From: Mytilus californianus
Taxonomy: Eukaryota; Mollusca; Bivalvia; Mytilida; Mytilidae
Reading direction: 5' to 3'
DNA length: 64,000 bases
NCBI RefSeq assembly: GCF_021869535.1
Contig: NW_026262712.1
Location: 104,722,140 to 104,786,139, forward strand
Shown: positions 23,874-35,619 of the stretch, piece by piece
Layout of the letters: every line of letters starts with the position of its first letter
How positions within the stretch are numbered: the stretch's first letter is position 1
Position numbers and translations under genes: made by a program
The notes under the pieces: generated by a model
What the model saw: the letters and a program-made list of their open reading frames with translations, nothing else
Told to the model about the DNA's origin: nothing
Database searches by the model: none

Positions 23874-24059
23874 ACAAGGAGATGTGGTATAATAAGAATT
23901 GCTTATGAAACAACTATCCGTAAAGTTCAAATGAGGTGGACGAAAGCCACCAGAGACAACCGTACGGCCTTCTAAAAACCATTCCGTTAAGTTGGCTAAA
24001 AACGGTCCCAACATGAAAAATATGAAATAATCAAACTCTGAGAAAACTAACGGATTTTA
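23874..24059 (-). repeat. Dispersed repeat, family A fragment (second copy)
   Basis: Counterpart of 4440-4625. Confidence 0.6.
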
Positions 24060-25553
24060 CTCAGATCCATCCATCTTGACACCTCAATAATGCGAACACT
24101 TTATAATTTTAAACCTAACTGACTCGCAATTTTATAATAAACAATAATTATGAACTTTTTAAAATAAGTTATCCATGGGGAATACTTAAAAAATCATCTT
24201 ATTCACGATGTAAAAATGAATATTTAAAACTTTTCCGTTATATGTTACCTGTGAAATGGCGTAGTTTTATTTTTTTGGCGCAAATGAAAGATTGATTTTT
24301 TTTTCAAAATTGGCGCAAATGCAATGCACCCCTCTTTGGAATCATTTAAAAAGGTAAAATTCACCTGTATTGGTATTGCTGGTATTGCTGGTGTATATTT
24401 GTCACACGTTCCATCTACAATATACGGAAATGACACGGCTGGGTATTGTAAAGTTACTGAAGGACGTTTAATGTCAAATTCATATCCCCGGGCGAAAACA
24501 TGATTATTTACCGGTTTGTCAAAACGCCGTTTGTACACTTACCAAAGTGTATTGATCTTTCACGCTGTCTAGTCTAAGATTAAAAGTTTAGGCAATTTTT
24601 GTAGGTTTTTAAAGTGAACGGAAAATGAGCTTTGCAACAGTGTCTCTAACGATAAAAAAAAAATAATGTGGTCCGTCAATAAGACATATTACAGAGGCAG
24701 GTATAAATATTTGTAAAATTGGCTTAAATATTTCATTTAACAGCAATTTGTAGAACTGATTATTTTGATCCCTCGAATACGTGTAAAATAATGAGTATTT
24801 ATATTATTTAGATTCTTTCATATAATTGTTTTTGTTTATTGTATTCACGAATTTTATATAAACTCATGACGTTTAGACCTTGACATTTCGTGTAGACACC
24901 TGGGGCGTGTTTTATTGGTCTATTCTGCACATCTCCAGAATGTCTTCTGGTGAAGAGTCCAAAAAAAATGAATCTGGAGATAACCTGGAGATATTCTACG
25001 GAAGATCAATAAAACAAAAATTCAATTTGCCGTCGAATATAGCAGATTTTTGTTATGTTGGATGACATATTAAATGAAGTTTACGATGATTTTTTAGAAA
25101 ATTAAGATACGTCCGGTAGACATGACTGTAAAAGTGTGCTCTGTTCGTGACATGTTTCTTTGTTCTTTCCTCTAACTCAATTTTTCTAGACAAATCAGGC
25201 GTAAACCCCCACTATTTGATTTTTAAGAATAATCTTAAACTGCACAAAAATTCGTCAATGTTTGTCTCGAATATGATCAAAAAGGACATCTTGTCTATTC
25301 AATTTTTTTAAAGTAACCAAACTGGATTATTTTTGTATAAAGCAAAGATATCGGAAAGTTCTCAAAATCATTTTTCTCTGGTGGTCCTTGAAGAAAATCT
25401 TCTGGTCCTAACTATTATTTCTATTGCATAATTTCGATGGTCAAAACCTTCGGACCACCACTTTTCAAAAATTTTCATTGTATATGGATCTATATGCAAG
25501 TATATATATACAATGTATACCAGACATTTCTCAGACTGTTTTTTCTTCTTTTT

Positions 25554-26501
25554 TTTTTTAGTAAATCCGTTGGTTGTGTACTGATTGATACTTCAGTCTT
25601 GGAGAACAAGATTTATTTCAGTACTATAGTTGTAATTAGCTTTGAGCAAACTTCCAGTAATTGCAAATACCCTTATTTCGGTGCTTTGTGTCTATTGTCT
25701 TAATGTAAGTTTTTTTTGTGTGTCTCGTACCGATCTTTTGAGTTAATCTAATTGCAATTGATTTGTGCAGGTTGTTCTAATATTGTTCTGTTACACCACT
25801 GTCCCAGCCTCGGGGAGGGTTAAGCGCTCACAAACATGTTATTGTACTGTTACACCACTGTCCCAGGTTAGGGGGCTGGTTGGGCCGGATCCCGCTAACA
25901 TGTTTAACCCCGCCACATTCTGTATGTATGCTCTGTCCAAAGTCAAAGTCAAATGTAATTCAGTGGTTGTCGTTTTTTGCTGTGTTACATATTTGTTTTT
26001 CGTTCATTTTTTTTTTGTACATTAATTAGACCGTTAGTTTTCTCGTTTGAATTGTTTTACATTTGTGATTTCGGGGCCTTTTATAGCTGACTATGCGGTA
26101 TGGGCTTTGCTTATTGTTGAATGCCGTACGGTGACCTATAGCTGTTAATTGCTGTGTCATTTGGTCTCTTGTGGAGGGTTGTCTCATTGGCAATCTTCAT
26201 TTTTATATCAACCCTGCCATATTCTGTGTGTATCTATCCCAAGTCAGGAGCCTGTACTTTAGTTGTTGTCGTTGGTTCATGTCTCGACTCATATTTGATA
26301 TTTTGTAAATTATTTTGTTATGTACAATTAGGCCGTAAGTTTTCTCGTTTGAATTGTTTCGCACACTTTTCACGTCTGGCCTTTTGACAGTATCGGGTTT
26401 TGTCATTGTTGAAGGCCTTAATTACGGTTGTCTATAATTGCTTACATCCACTTCATATTTGAACTCCGGTGGATAGTTGCCTCATTAGCAATCATACATT
26501 T
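25554..26501 (+). repeat. Dispersed repeat, family A, two copies in tandem (second block)
   Basis: Counterpart of 6120-7065. The junction between the two family copies is near 26209. Confidence 0.7.
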
Positions 26502-27565
26502 CTTCGTTTTTATTTATTTACCTGACTTTTAAACTCGTGTTTTGAACCGAGTCCTGAACATGCATGACATATTTGTCACTGGGCGTTAATAATTAGCAAC
26601 AAACAATCAACCAATTAAACTTGTGTTAAATAAGAAGAAAAACCATTTGATATTCATTCATTTAGTGGGGTGGGCTGGTAATTAAGAGCTGAAAAATATG
26701 CATAATAAGCGACAGATTAAAAATGTTAATAATGCCCTCTATAAATTTAAACTGACAACCACGGAATAGCCCAACTTAGTGTTGAAAGTAGCGTTAAACA
26801 CCAATCAATCAAAATCCCTTCCCTAGAATATCAAATAGTCGTCCCTTAACTTTTATTGTCCGTGTAGTTCTTATATTTATCCAGCTTATCGTCATACAGG
26901 GATGTCCTATTAAGACTGTCATACCATAAAAACGTTTATAACACAGCTCACATTCCAATATATCTGCATTCATAAATTTATTAATGTCATTTAGACTAAA
27001 CGACGCCATGTTTGTTATGTGCCTCTGCCGTCTAAACTACCTATCAAAAACGAAGAGGTGGAAGAGGGCCAGAAGATCTTCCCTATGCAAAAAAACAGAA
27101 ATGGACCTCTTCTGGCTCACTACCGAAGAACAAAAAAACACGCCCCTGTTTCTTGTTGAAGACTGATTTACCCGGTACGTCTAAACACCACCTAGGCCGC
27201 CTTGGTGCACTAAGCTCTGAAAACTGCACTAAGCCCATGATGGAACAGTCATATAAGTACCAAGGTAATTCAGTATGATAATGTTGTAAATAAAGAGCAT
27301 ATATTTAAATTTTGGTGTAAATGTATTTAGAAATGAAAGAGTTATAAACATTTTACATGGCACGCGCCGACTTTTGTATAATGTGTCCAGTTATCATAGT
27401 GTTGATTGAATCCACCGAAGCTTGACGAGTTCATATAAACCAATACCAATATCTTTATTCCCATAACCATTGCAGATACATAGGTACAGAGAGAGTGCAA
27501 AATATGTACATGAATATGCATCTATTTACAAAACATATATACAATACAGTGGTTTCCAAATAATA

Positions 27566-28797
27566 TACATTTTAGCTAGGAGGACCCACATGTTTATTTA
27601 TACACTTTATAAACTTACATAATCTTTTTAGCTCTGAATTTTTGTTTAATTTGCTCATCAATTTTCTAAACTTTAGTGTATTAACATAAGCCAAATAGTA
27701 CTTATCAAGGTATAATTTTCTACTGTCGTTAAAAAATGGACATTCTAGCAGATAATGAAATTCGTCTCCAATGCTAACAATATTACAAAGATGACATTTT
27801 CTATCATTTCTATTAACATTATTCCACCTCCCTGTCTCTATTGAGAGTCTGTAGTTTGTGGTTCTATATCTACATAAAATAATACTTTCGTGCATATCCA
27901 ACATATCAAAATATTTGTTTTCAAAATTTAATTCTAACTTAAAAATTCTATAATTTACTGATTATGTAGACTCTTGAAATTGTGTATTCCACAACTGTTT
28001 GTATTGGTCTTGTAATCGCAACTTTAGTGCATTTTTTAATCATATATCATTACCAAAACATTAAGAAATCCAAATGTTTGAAAAACCACATTCATCCAAT
28101 ATATTTTTAACTTCACTCACAAAAAATGTACATACATTATTAACAGTAAATAGTGTTTTTTATAGTGTATATGCGATAGAAGATAACTTAGTCTCTTTAG
28201 CAGATACTAATTTACACCAATAAGATACTATTTTTAATTTAAAGGATATCTAGCAAGTTCTCCGTATACCATATAGCTAGGTGTGGAATTTTCAGTTTCA
28301 AAAGAAGTTTACAGAATTTCTGATGGATTCTTTCTATAATTTCAACATCACCATGCCCCCAAATTTCACATCCATACAAAAGTATGGGTTTCACAACTTT
28401 ATAGAAAAGATCTAAGTGACACTGAGTGGAAAGATTACGTATGCGGCCTGATTTCAACACCTTAAACATAGCTTGTGTGGCTTTTTCTGCTAGGTGTTTC
28501 TGTGCTATTTTAGTATTACCAGTTCTAGATAATAATATGCCCAAATAGTTAAATTCTTTTAATATTTTCAATGTCAGTGCCGTCTATAGCTATATAAAAA
28601 TGTAAATTTGACGGTATTCTGCCTCTAGAAAAAATCATCACTTTAGTTAACTTTAAGCTTCCAAATATTACAGTATTCACTGAAAGAATCCAGCTGTTTC
28701 TGTAAATCATCAGCACTTTCTGCCAATAGTACTATGTCGTCTGAACTAAGGATATGAATGGAAAGGTTAAATATGCACCAAGATCGTAAATTAAGAT
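27566..28797 (-). mobile_element. LINE remnant (second copy)
   Basis: Counterpart of 8130-9360, with the same three reverse transcriptase pieces (28860-28690, 28571-28239 and 27904-27572 on the minus strand) and the same breaks. One residue differs near the end of the middle piece (TENLLDIL against TENLVDIL). Confidence 0.85.
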
Positions 28798-28867
28798 TGA
28801 TTATTATAATGTAAAAAAATATGTTCAAAGTTGGTTCGAAAATCTTAAGAGATTTAAAAGTTATCAT

Positions 28868-29315
28868 AAAAAAGAAGATGTGGTATGATTGCTAATGAGA
28901 CAACTCTCCACAAGAGACCAAATGACACAGAAATTAACAACTATAGGTCACCGTACGGCCTTCAACAATGAGCAAATTCCATACCGCACAGTCAGCTATA
29001 AAATGCCCCGAAATGACAATGTAAAGCAATTCAAACGAGAAAACTAACGGCCTAATTTATGTACAAAAAATGAACAAAAAACTAATATGTAACACATAAA
29101 CAAACAACAACCACTGAATTACAGGCTCCTGACTTGGAACAGGCACATACATACCGTGGGCAGAATGTGGAGTTAAACATGTAAGCGGGATCCCAACCCT
29201 CCCCCTAACCTGGGACAGTGGTGTAACAGTACAACATAAGAACGAACTATAAAAATCAGTTGAAAGAGGCTTAACTCATCAGATGGATAAAAATACAAAT
29301 ACTACAAATACAAGT
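28868..29315 (-). repeat. Dispersed repeat, family A, full-length form
   Basis: On the minus strand this runs from ACTTGTATTTGTAGTATTTG, through CAACTGATTTTTATAGTTCG and CCACTGTCCCAGGTTAGG, to the tail. It is the inverted equivalent of 62855-63290. The right edge of the 9.77-kb duplication falls inside it at 29182. Confidence 0.8.
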
Positions 29316-30030
29316 TAACATTTTTATGGGGCACGCGCTCTTCTTGTGTTATGTCTGATCACCTTGAAAATTGATCCAACCAATCTTTAACTGGTAAATT
29401 ATGTTTCCTTGTTGCTAAGTAGTAATGATAAAAGGGCTGTTGATCTTTTCTTTGATGTTTTGTTAGAAAAAATATATTTGGAAAAAGTGATTGTTTAATT
29501 GCGCTATTTGAAATAAAAACAGTGAAACAATAGAAATTGGCTTTTACTCAAAGACATATCTGATTTACCTATGGCGTTTTTGTCGTTTGGTTGCTGTCAA
29601 ATTGAAGTTTATTCCACATCTCCTATAGTTTGAGTTCTGTTTGATTACTTTTTATTACCGTCTCCTCGGAGACGGTATTAAGAGTTGAACGATGGACAGT
29701 CTGCGGGCTGAAGGCTTTCTTACTACCTAATTGGAAGATATTACTGACGCTGTCATAATTAAATTTCGTTCATTGGTTGTGACAATTCAAACCTAGTAAA
29801 TGTCTTTTAATCCCGTAGAGTGTCGGATCTGAACTCTTTATTTTAGTAAATAGATTTGCCTGGTTACCAATCATGCATATCGGTACACAGGTAACACTTA
29901 TCTATAAATAGCCAAATCTCCTGAAGATTTGTAAACACACACGTGATTATTTCATGTTACGTACATTTTATACGTGAAAACATAAGAAAACTTTTAGGAA
30001 AATGCCTTTTTCTTAAGTTATATTTATTTA
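29316..30030. other. No gene; one perfect hairpin
   Basis: TACCGTCTCC and GGAGACGGTA (29656-29677) form a perfect 10-bp stem with a 2-base loop. Such GTCTCC-type hairpins often sit at the ends of mobile repeats, but no second boundary was found. The rest is AT-rich without features. Confidence 0.4.
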
Positions 30031-30043
30031 TACTCAGTAAGAT

Positions 30044-30308
30044 TTGATTTGATTTGAATTTTGGTGTTTTAACGCCACTTTTAAGCACCGCTTTTAGGCT
30101 ATTTCGTGGCGGCCAGTTTTTATTGGTGGAGGAAGCCGGAGCGCCCGGAGAAAACCACCGACCTTCGATAGGAAAACTGACAATCCTAGTCAATTAAGAT
30201 TGGAGTCGAGTGCACCCGCACGAGCGGGGTTCGAACTCACAACCTCAGTGTTGACTGGCTAGTGATTACAGTAGTAACTACTTAGACCACTCGGCCACCG
30301 AGGCCCCC
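30044..30308 (-). mobile_element. tRNA-derived SINE with a 13-bp target-site duplication
   Basis: On the minus strand the head reads GGCCTCGGTGGCCGAGTGG, containing an A-box-like TGGCCGAGTGG, then a B-box GGTTGTGAGTTCGAACCC, both as in tRNA genes. A conserved central part with GGTTTTCTCCGGGCGCTCCGG and CTGGCCGCCACGAAATAG follows, then a short repeated tail (ATCAAATCAAA type). The direct repeat TACTCAGTAAGAT lies on both sides (30031-30043 and 30309-30321). The central part resembles that of the MetaSINE superfamily known from bivalves, from memory. The element looks complete, and its clean target duplication implies a fairly recent insertion. Confidence 0.9.
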
Positions 30309-30462
30309 TACTCAGTAAGATAATCTACAGGCAACACAAACATTTTAAAACGGAGCTATCAAATAATTTCTGTTCGATTAATATTAATTTACACAAGAAT
30401 TTTTATCTCAGGGGGCGGGGGCGGCGGCGGTGGCACTTCGATCTTTCCAATACCCCACCCTT

Positions 30463-30485
30463 TATATATATATATATATATATAT
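30463..30485. repeat. TA microsatellite
   Basis: An uninterrupted TA run directly before the first 180-bp repeat. A G-rich stretch (GGGGGCGGGGGCGGCGGCGG) lies at 30412-30431. Confidence 0.9.
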
Positions 30486-30486
30486 T

Positions 30487-30666
30487 AACAAGTCTAAATT
30501 GAAAACAACGTTCAAACCTATGATTGCGTTGGATAAAAACCGCAATTTTTATACGTGTGCATGCAAAACAAATTTCTTGGTAGAAGGGTCTAAATACAGC
30601 ACAAACAACATTTTCCAAAAGACCAAATGAGTGAAAAAGTATATTTTAACAAAACGCATTTGACTA
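30487..30666 (+). repeat. 180-bp direct repeat, unit 1
   Basis: Identical to 31025-31204 except for one base (AGAAGGGTC against AGAGGGGTC). The offset is 538 bp. It is non-coding. Confidence 0.9.
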
Positions 30667-31024
30667 GCAGGTCGAACAACTGATGTTCTTAAACCCTGCT
30701 GACTGCCATTGGCGATTGACAAATAAACGGATCACAAGATGTAACAATAAGTTCTTATCATTAATTTATTACCAAACAGAAAACAATAAACTTGCGGAAA
30801 AGATGGTAAACCGCAAACATGAGGTGCAAACATTTGTACACCATATCCGGATTTCGACAATTAATGTCTCTTCAGTGATGTTAGGAATCGAAACGGTATT
30901 TGGAAGGCCATATAATTTACCTCAATTTAGGATAGACTCTTGAATTTTGAAAGAGTCAAAATAGGATGAACGGATCATATAAGTCCGAAGGCAAATATAA
31001 TACAAGCCCAAACGAAAAAATATA

Positions 31025-31204
31025 AACAAGTCTAAATTGAAAACAACGTTCAAACCTATGATTGCGTTGGATAAAAACCGCAATTTTTATACGTGTGCAT
31101 GCAAAACAAATTTCTTGGTAGAGGGGTCTAAATACAGCACAAACAACATTTTCCAAAAGACCAAATGAGTGAAAAAGTATATTTTAACAAAACGCATTTG
31201 ACTA
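31025..31204 (+). repeat. 180-bp direct repeat, unit 2
   Basis: Second unit of the pair. The 358-bp spacer (30667-31024) shows no coding sign. Near-identity suggests a recent local duplication or the core repeats of a Helitron-type non-autonomous element. No Helitron end could be shown. Confidence 0.9.
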
Positions 31205-31960
31205 TATATATTGAATGATAAAAGAACATACATGCAGTTACCCTAGCTATCATATATATTTTTTACAATAAGTATATATACCTGCACATAGCTATCATTG
31301 TTACGCTATTTCATGGGGAGATACTAGTAAATAGATTTGACAAATATCTTAAACATTTACGAAAGTGATTTTAGAGACATATATTCACAATCTCTGGTGA
31401 TTTTAATTGCATCTGTAAAAAAATATCGACATCTGATTAGTTTCAGATTCAATCATCATCCTTGTCTTATATTTCACCTAAATTTCTCGACCTCATGCAA
31501 TTTCATGAAGCTTCAAACAGTGACCTATCCCAGCGACTCATCCTTTCCACTCATTACATAATAAGTGCCCCCACACACACCCAAAGATCGTTTGGCTGAG
31601 TTGGATGTTGTCTAGATCTACCTAGCTAGCTCTTCCTAGCAAGATATAGCAGAGGTTGAAGAACAGAAGACTAAAAATATATCTAAAAGGGAATATAAGA
31701 AGAGCAAAAAACTACTCTCAGACGATGTATGCTAACATATTTTAAGCAATGTTTAATTTCTATGAATGATTTTAAAGGAGATGTGAAGTATACATAATTA
31801 ATTTAGACAGCAACCCAATTAAGCAACAAACAAAACGTGACAATTTACTTCTAAAGTTCAATCTACGGTCTTCTTCAATGGACATGTCATTACAACATTT
31901 TAAAGTTTTTTATCTTCCCAAGTCTAACTATAATATATAGAATAGTTGTGAATATGTGAG
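31205..31960. other. No gene seen
   Basis: AT-rich, without a supported feature. Short frames here lack any domain or splice context. Confidence 0.4.
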
Positions 31961-31967
31961 CCAAAAT

Positions 31968-32216
31968 TAGTTCCTGTGAAAAAAGTTCCAGTGGAACAAA
32001 TATCACAGGAAATATATTCTGGGAGAACTTTTTTTCACAGATAATTTCTATATGATTTGTTCCATCTCTATAAAATAAGTTCCACAATTTACCTGGTGAA
32101 ATAAGTTCTGGGTTTGTGAAATTTGTTCCTTACCTAGTGAAATAAGTTCCAGGTTTGTGAGATTTGTTCCTTACCTGGTGAAATAAGTTCCTTGTCTGTG
32201 AAATATGTTCCACTGG
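31968..32216. repeat. GTTCC-rich array with a three-unit 41-bp tandem repeat
   Basis: The stretch has many GTTCC/GGAAC motifs, several as mini-palindromes such as GTTCCAGTGGAAC. At 32092-32214 a 41-bp unit (CCTGGTGAAATAAGTTC and so on) repeats three times. A related array lies at 33765-33935, so the two flank the 165-bp satellite. Confidence 0.7.
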
Positions 32217-32636
32217 TTATACAAGTTATCTTTTATACTGAGCATTGTTATCAGTGAGCTTAAAGTTATAATTCAAGTACATTATAAAAACATGTATTAT
32301 ATTGATAATGTAATAAATAAAAGGTGTAAACATCCAATATGGATTCTGTGGAGTATAGCAAAATGTTTAATTACATTATCCATACAAAAATATCCAAATG
32401 ACAATAATTTAATGAGGCAGATAAGCGAAGAATAAGAAAAATCCGTCAGAAATTTTTTATAGATCAATCATTTATTTATGAATATTGCAATTCAACATAT
32501 GTTACTTCATATCAGAATTTGTAGATAAACTGTTTTCACAGAAATATGTCTCATCCTTTTGTAATCTTGATTATGCAAATGTTGAAATTAAAATAGCAAT
32601 ACTTTAACATGTTTCATAAGTTATGCAAATATTCAA

Positions 32637-33445
32637 AGTCAATTAACCATGACTGAGGTACATGGCTAAACAATTTCCATGTAAATGAGATGTGCCAAAG
32701 CTAATACAACTGCATACCAAATACCATTGAATTATTATAAGTCGTTCCCTTTAAACAAACCTAAACACAAACATTAACTTATAAACTATGTAAAAGTTTG
32801 AAAGTCAATGAACCATGAAGAGGGGGTGAGGCTATATAATATCCATGGAAACGATATTTGCAAATGCCAATAAATTTGCATACCAAATATCGTTTACTTA
32901 ACATTAGCAGTTCATCTTAAACTGATCTAATCACAAACTAATACATGTAAACTAAGCAAAAGTTTCTAAGTCGATAGACAATGACTGAGGGGGCGGGGCC
33001 AAATATTCTCTATGGTAATGAGATGTGCTAATGCTTATACAACTGAATACCAATTAACATTTGCCTACCCTAAATGGTTCCCCTTGAACTGACCTAATCA
33101 CAAACTAATACATGTTAACTTAGCAAAATTCTCAAAGTCAATAGACGATGACTAAGGGAGCCAAATAATCTCCATGGAAATAAGATATGCCAATGCTTAT
33201 ACAACTGCATACCAAATATCATTGACCTACCACTAGTGGTTCCCCATAAACTGACCTAATCACAAACTAATACATGTAAAATAAGCAAAAGTTTCAAAGA
33301 CAATAGACCATGACTGAGGGGACACGGCCAAATAATCTCCATGGAAATGAGATGTGTCAATGCTAATACAACTGCATACCAAATATGATTGACCTACCAC
33401 TTGTGGTTCGCCATAAACTAGACCTAATCACAAACTAATACATTG
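32637..33445. repeat. Satellite of about 165 bp, about five units
   Basis: Unit starts, marked by AGTCAAT(A)GACC-like motifs, fall at 32637, 32804, 32969, 33137 and 33297. Shared landmarks are ATGACTGAGG, ATCTCCATGGAAATGAGATG, ACTGCATACCAAATA and CAAACTAATACATG. Units differ from each other by many substitutions, so the array is not recent. Confidence 0.85.
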
Positions 33446-33530
33446 TTGACGACGCCGCCGCCGCCGACGCCGGAAACAGCATACATGTACCTATGTCTCG
33501 CTTTTTGACTCCGTCAAGGCGAGACAAAAA
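33446..33530. repeat. GC-rich tail and hairpin ending the satellite
   Basis: The last unit runs into GACGACGCCGCCGCCGCC and then TGTCTCGC...GCGAGACA, an 8-bp stem at 33494-33526 with an inner GAC/GTC. The combination of satellite, GC-rich tail and stem-loop looks like the end of a mobile element. Confidence 0.6.
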
Positions 33531-33764
33531 ATGAAATAGTGTGTTTTAAATATTTATCGCAGTTGTTAATCATAGTTGTGCATTTGTTTTTTAATCATAT
33601 TATCTACGTACAATATATATGCTGACTTAATTTGAATTTCTCAAAGATTTACCTTATTTTGAACGTTGTCGTGTTGTTTAAAGACTTCAATGTTGAATAT
33701 TAAACTTGTCAGGTACAACTATAGAATGTATTGCTTGATATAAAGTTAATGCATCTATAACACC

Positions 33765-33935
33765 CGGAACTTATTTAACATTTAGTAAAAAAATTAGTTC
33801 CGGAACAAATTTTACAGTGCTGGAACATATTTTCTTAAAATATATATTCCGGGTAAAAATTTTCTGTGATATAAATTCCGGTGGAACATATTTCCTATGA
33901 AATAAGTTCCAGCGGAACAAATGTCACGACGGAAC
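33765..33935. repeat. GTTCC-rich array, right side
   Basis: Same motif class as 31968-32216. AAGTTCCAGCGGAACAAATG here matches AAGTTCCAGTGGAACAAATA near 31981 in direct orientation. Confidence 0.6.
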
Positions 33936-34901
33936 ATTTTTTTTGTTACAAAAAATAATCTTAATAGCAAAAAATAATTCAGATATTACTTGGAACTATG
34001 AGCAGGGTCAGGAACAAACTTCTAATGTTTGTTTTGAGGTTTATTGACTATTTATACTAGACATGCTAAATGAGAGAAAGAGAAATAAAAGAAAATTATA
34101 AATTTAAAAGACGAAAATACTGTTGGCACTTTAAAAGATTATTCTTAATTGTATGTTTTCTACAAGAATTGTAAAAACAAGTATAAACATACATATACTA
34201 TGATCATAAAACAAAAAGACATTTATATGTCAACATACGAACGGTCTCCCACAAAAGATTATGTCAATCCAGTATGTCAAGCTTTTAAGGGTAAGTATGA
34301 TAAGGGCCTTATTCGTCATCCAACATTAAATGGTATAGTAAATAAATATGAAGATATGTACAAGTAAAACAATAACAAAAGATACAGTATCAAGCTGTAT
34401 GCTTGATTAAGTTTTGGTCAAATTTGTTGATTCTCTTATGTTGATGGCCTCATAGTGAACTTAGAGTAGCTTTGCAGAACTTATCACCTTCTTTATAACC
34501 AACGACGTCTATTATGATTTGAAAAAAAATGGCGGCGAAACTACTTTGTTTTCAGGCGCTTACAATAGGTCTTATATAACAAATTACCCGTCTCACGACT
34601 CTGAGTATTTTTCATCAAAAAATAAAATCAAGAAGTCCAATAAAACCAAATAATCTGAAAAAAGAAACATTTAATTGTTAAGGATACTCATTATTCAAAT
34701 ATAGAAAAAGAGGCGTGGGGCATTCCACATTGCAGTCCAACTACAATGAATAGACAAAATCTTCATCGACAACAAAAATAACCATATATATATGTGAAGC
34801 TTTACATTTTAAGGATCATTTTTGAAAAGATGTGAGATACCGTTGGAAATATATTAATTGTGTTCTTATATGTTTAAATTTTACTACATTTCACTCTCTA
34901 C
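33936..34901. other. No supported gene
   Basis: A 72-codon plus-strand frame (34149-34367) has no recognisable domain and is probably chance in AT-rich sequence. Confidence 0.4.
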
Positions 34902-35611
34902 CAGGCATGGGGCGAATTACATTGCAATGTAATGCATTATATTACAATTACTTTGACCAAACCATGCATTATATTACAATTACAATTACATGCATTTATC
35001 AAAGTAATGCATTATATTACAATTACTTTTGCAAAGTAATGCCTTGAATTACACATTACATTTGAAAATTTTATAAGTGAATAGAAAAATTAAACATTTT
35101 GAAAAACAACTACAAGTCACAAAAGATTCTAGCTTATGCAGTAACTGTTCCATGAATTGAATACAAGTATACATGTAAAAAGTCTATTTAATTTGACTTT
35201 TACAATTTTTAATTATTTTAACTTAATGTTGACTTTACTTTTATAAATATATTTTTTGTTGTTTTTCTTTAAATTTTAAACGAAATATTTAATTACTGTG
35301 AATTACTTCCCTAATTATAAAATAAACATAGACCTTAATTAAAATTAACATATTCTTAATTAATCAAGAAATCTTAAATTTGGTTTAGTTAAAACTCCAA
35401 CAATATGTTAAAGATGTAGTATGTGAAAAAAGTAATGACATGTAATGCCATGTAATGCATGAAATTACACAACTTTTTGCTAAAGTAATGCATTATATTA
35501 CAATTACATGTAATGCACAAATTGCTGCATTACACATTACATGCAATTACTTGGAAAAATGTAATGCATTTCCATGCATTACAATTACAAATTTGCATTA
35601 CCCCATGCCTG
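34902..35611. mobile_element. hAT-type MITE, 710 bp, with an 8-bp target-site duplication
   Basis: The ends are CAGGCATGGGG on the left and CCCCATGCCTG on the right, a perfect 11-bp inverted repeat. CTCTCTAC stands directly outside both ends (34894-34901 and 35612-35619), the 8-bp duplication typical of hAT transposons. Both subterminal parts are packed with TTACAATTAC / GTAATGCATT motifs in both orientations, and the core is AT-rich and non-coding. Confidence 0.9.
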
Positions 35612-35619
35612 CTCTCTAC

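Larger units (their letters stand above)
19416..29182 (+). repeat. Copy 2 of the 9.77-kb direct duplication
   Basis: This is the counterpart of 1-9745, at an offset of 19,415 bp at the start and 19,437 bp at the end. It lies wholly inside the giant CACTA-type element, starting 642 bp from its left end. Family A continues normally past 29182, so this copy has the unbroken version of the right edge. Confidence 0.95.

Noticed and set aside
30044..30308. Considered a functional tRNA gene on the minus strand
   Set aside because: A-box-like and B-box elements are present, but the arms do not fold into a proper cloverleaf by eye. It continues into a SINE body with a tail and target duplication.
32637..33445. 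Considered a CRISPR array because of regular spacing
   Set aside because: The whole ~165-bp unit is repeated with no unique spacers, and the sequence is eukaryotic.
34149..34367. 72-codon plus-strand frame inside the giant element, considered as transposase
   Set aside because: Too short, lysine- and tyrosine-rich as expected for AT-rich DNA, and without a catalytic motif.
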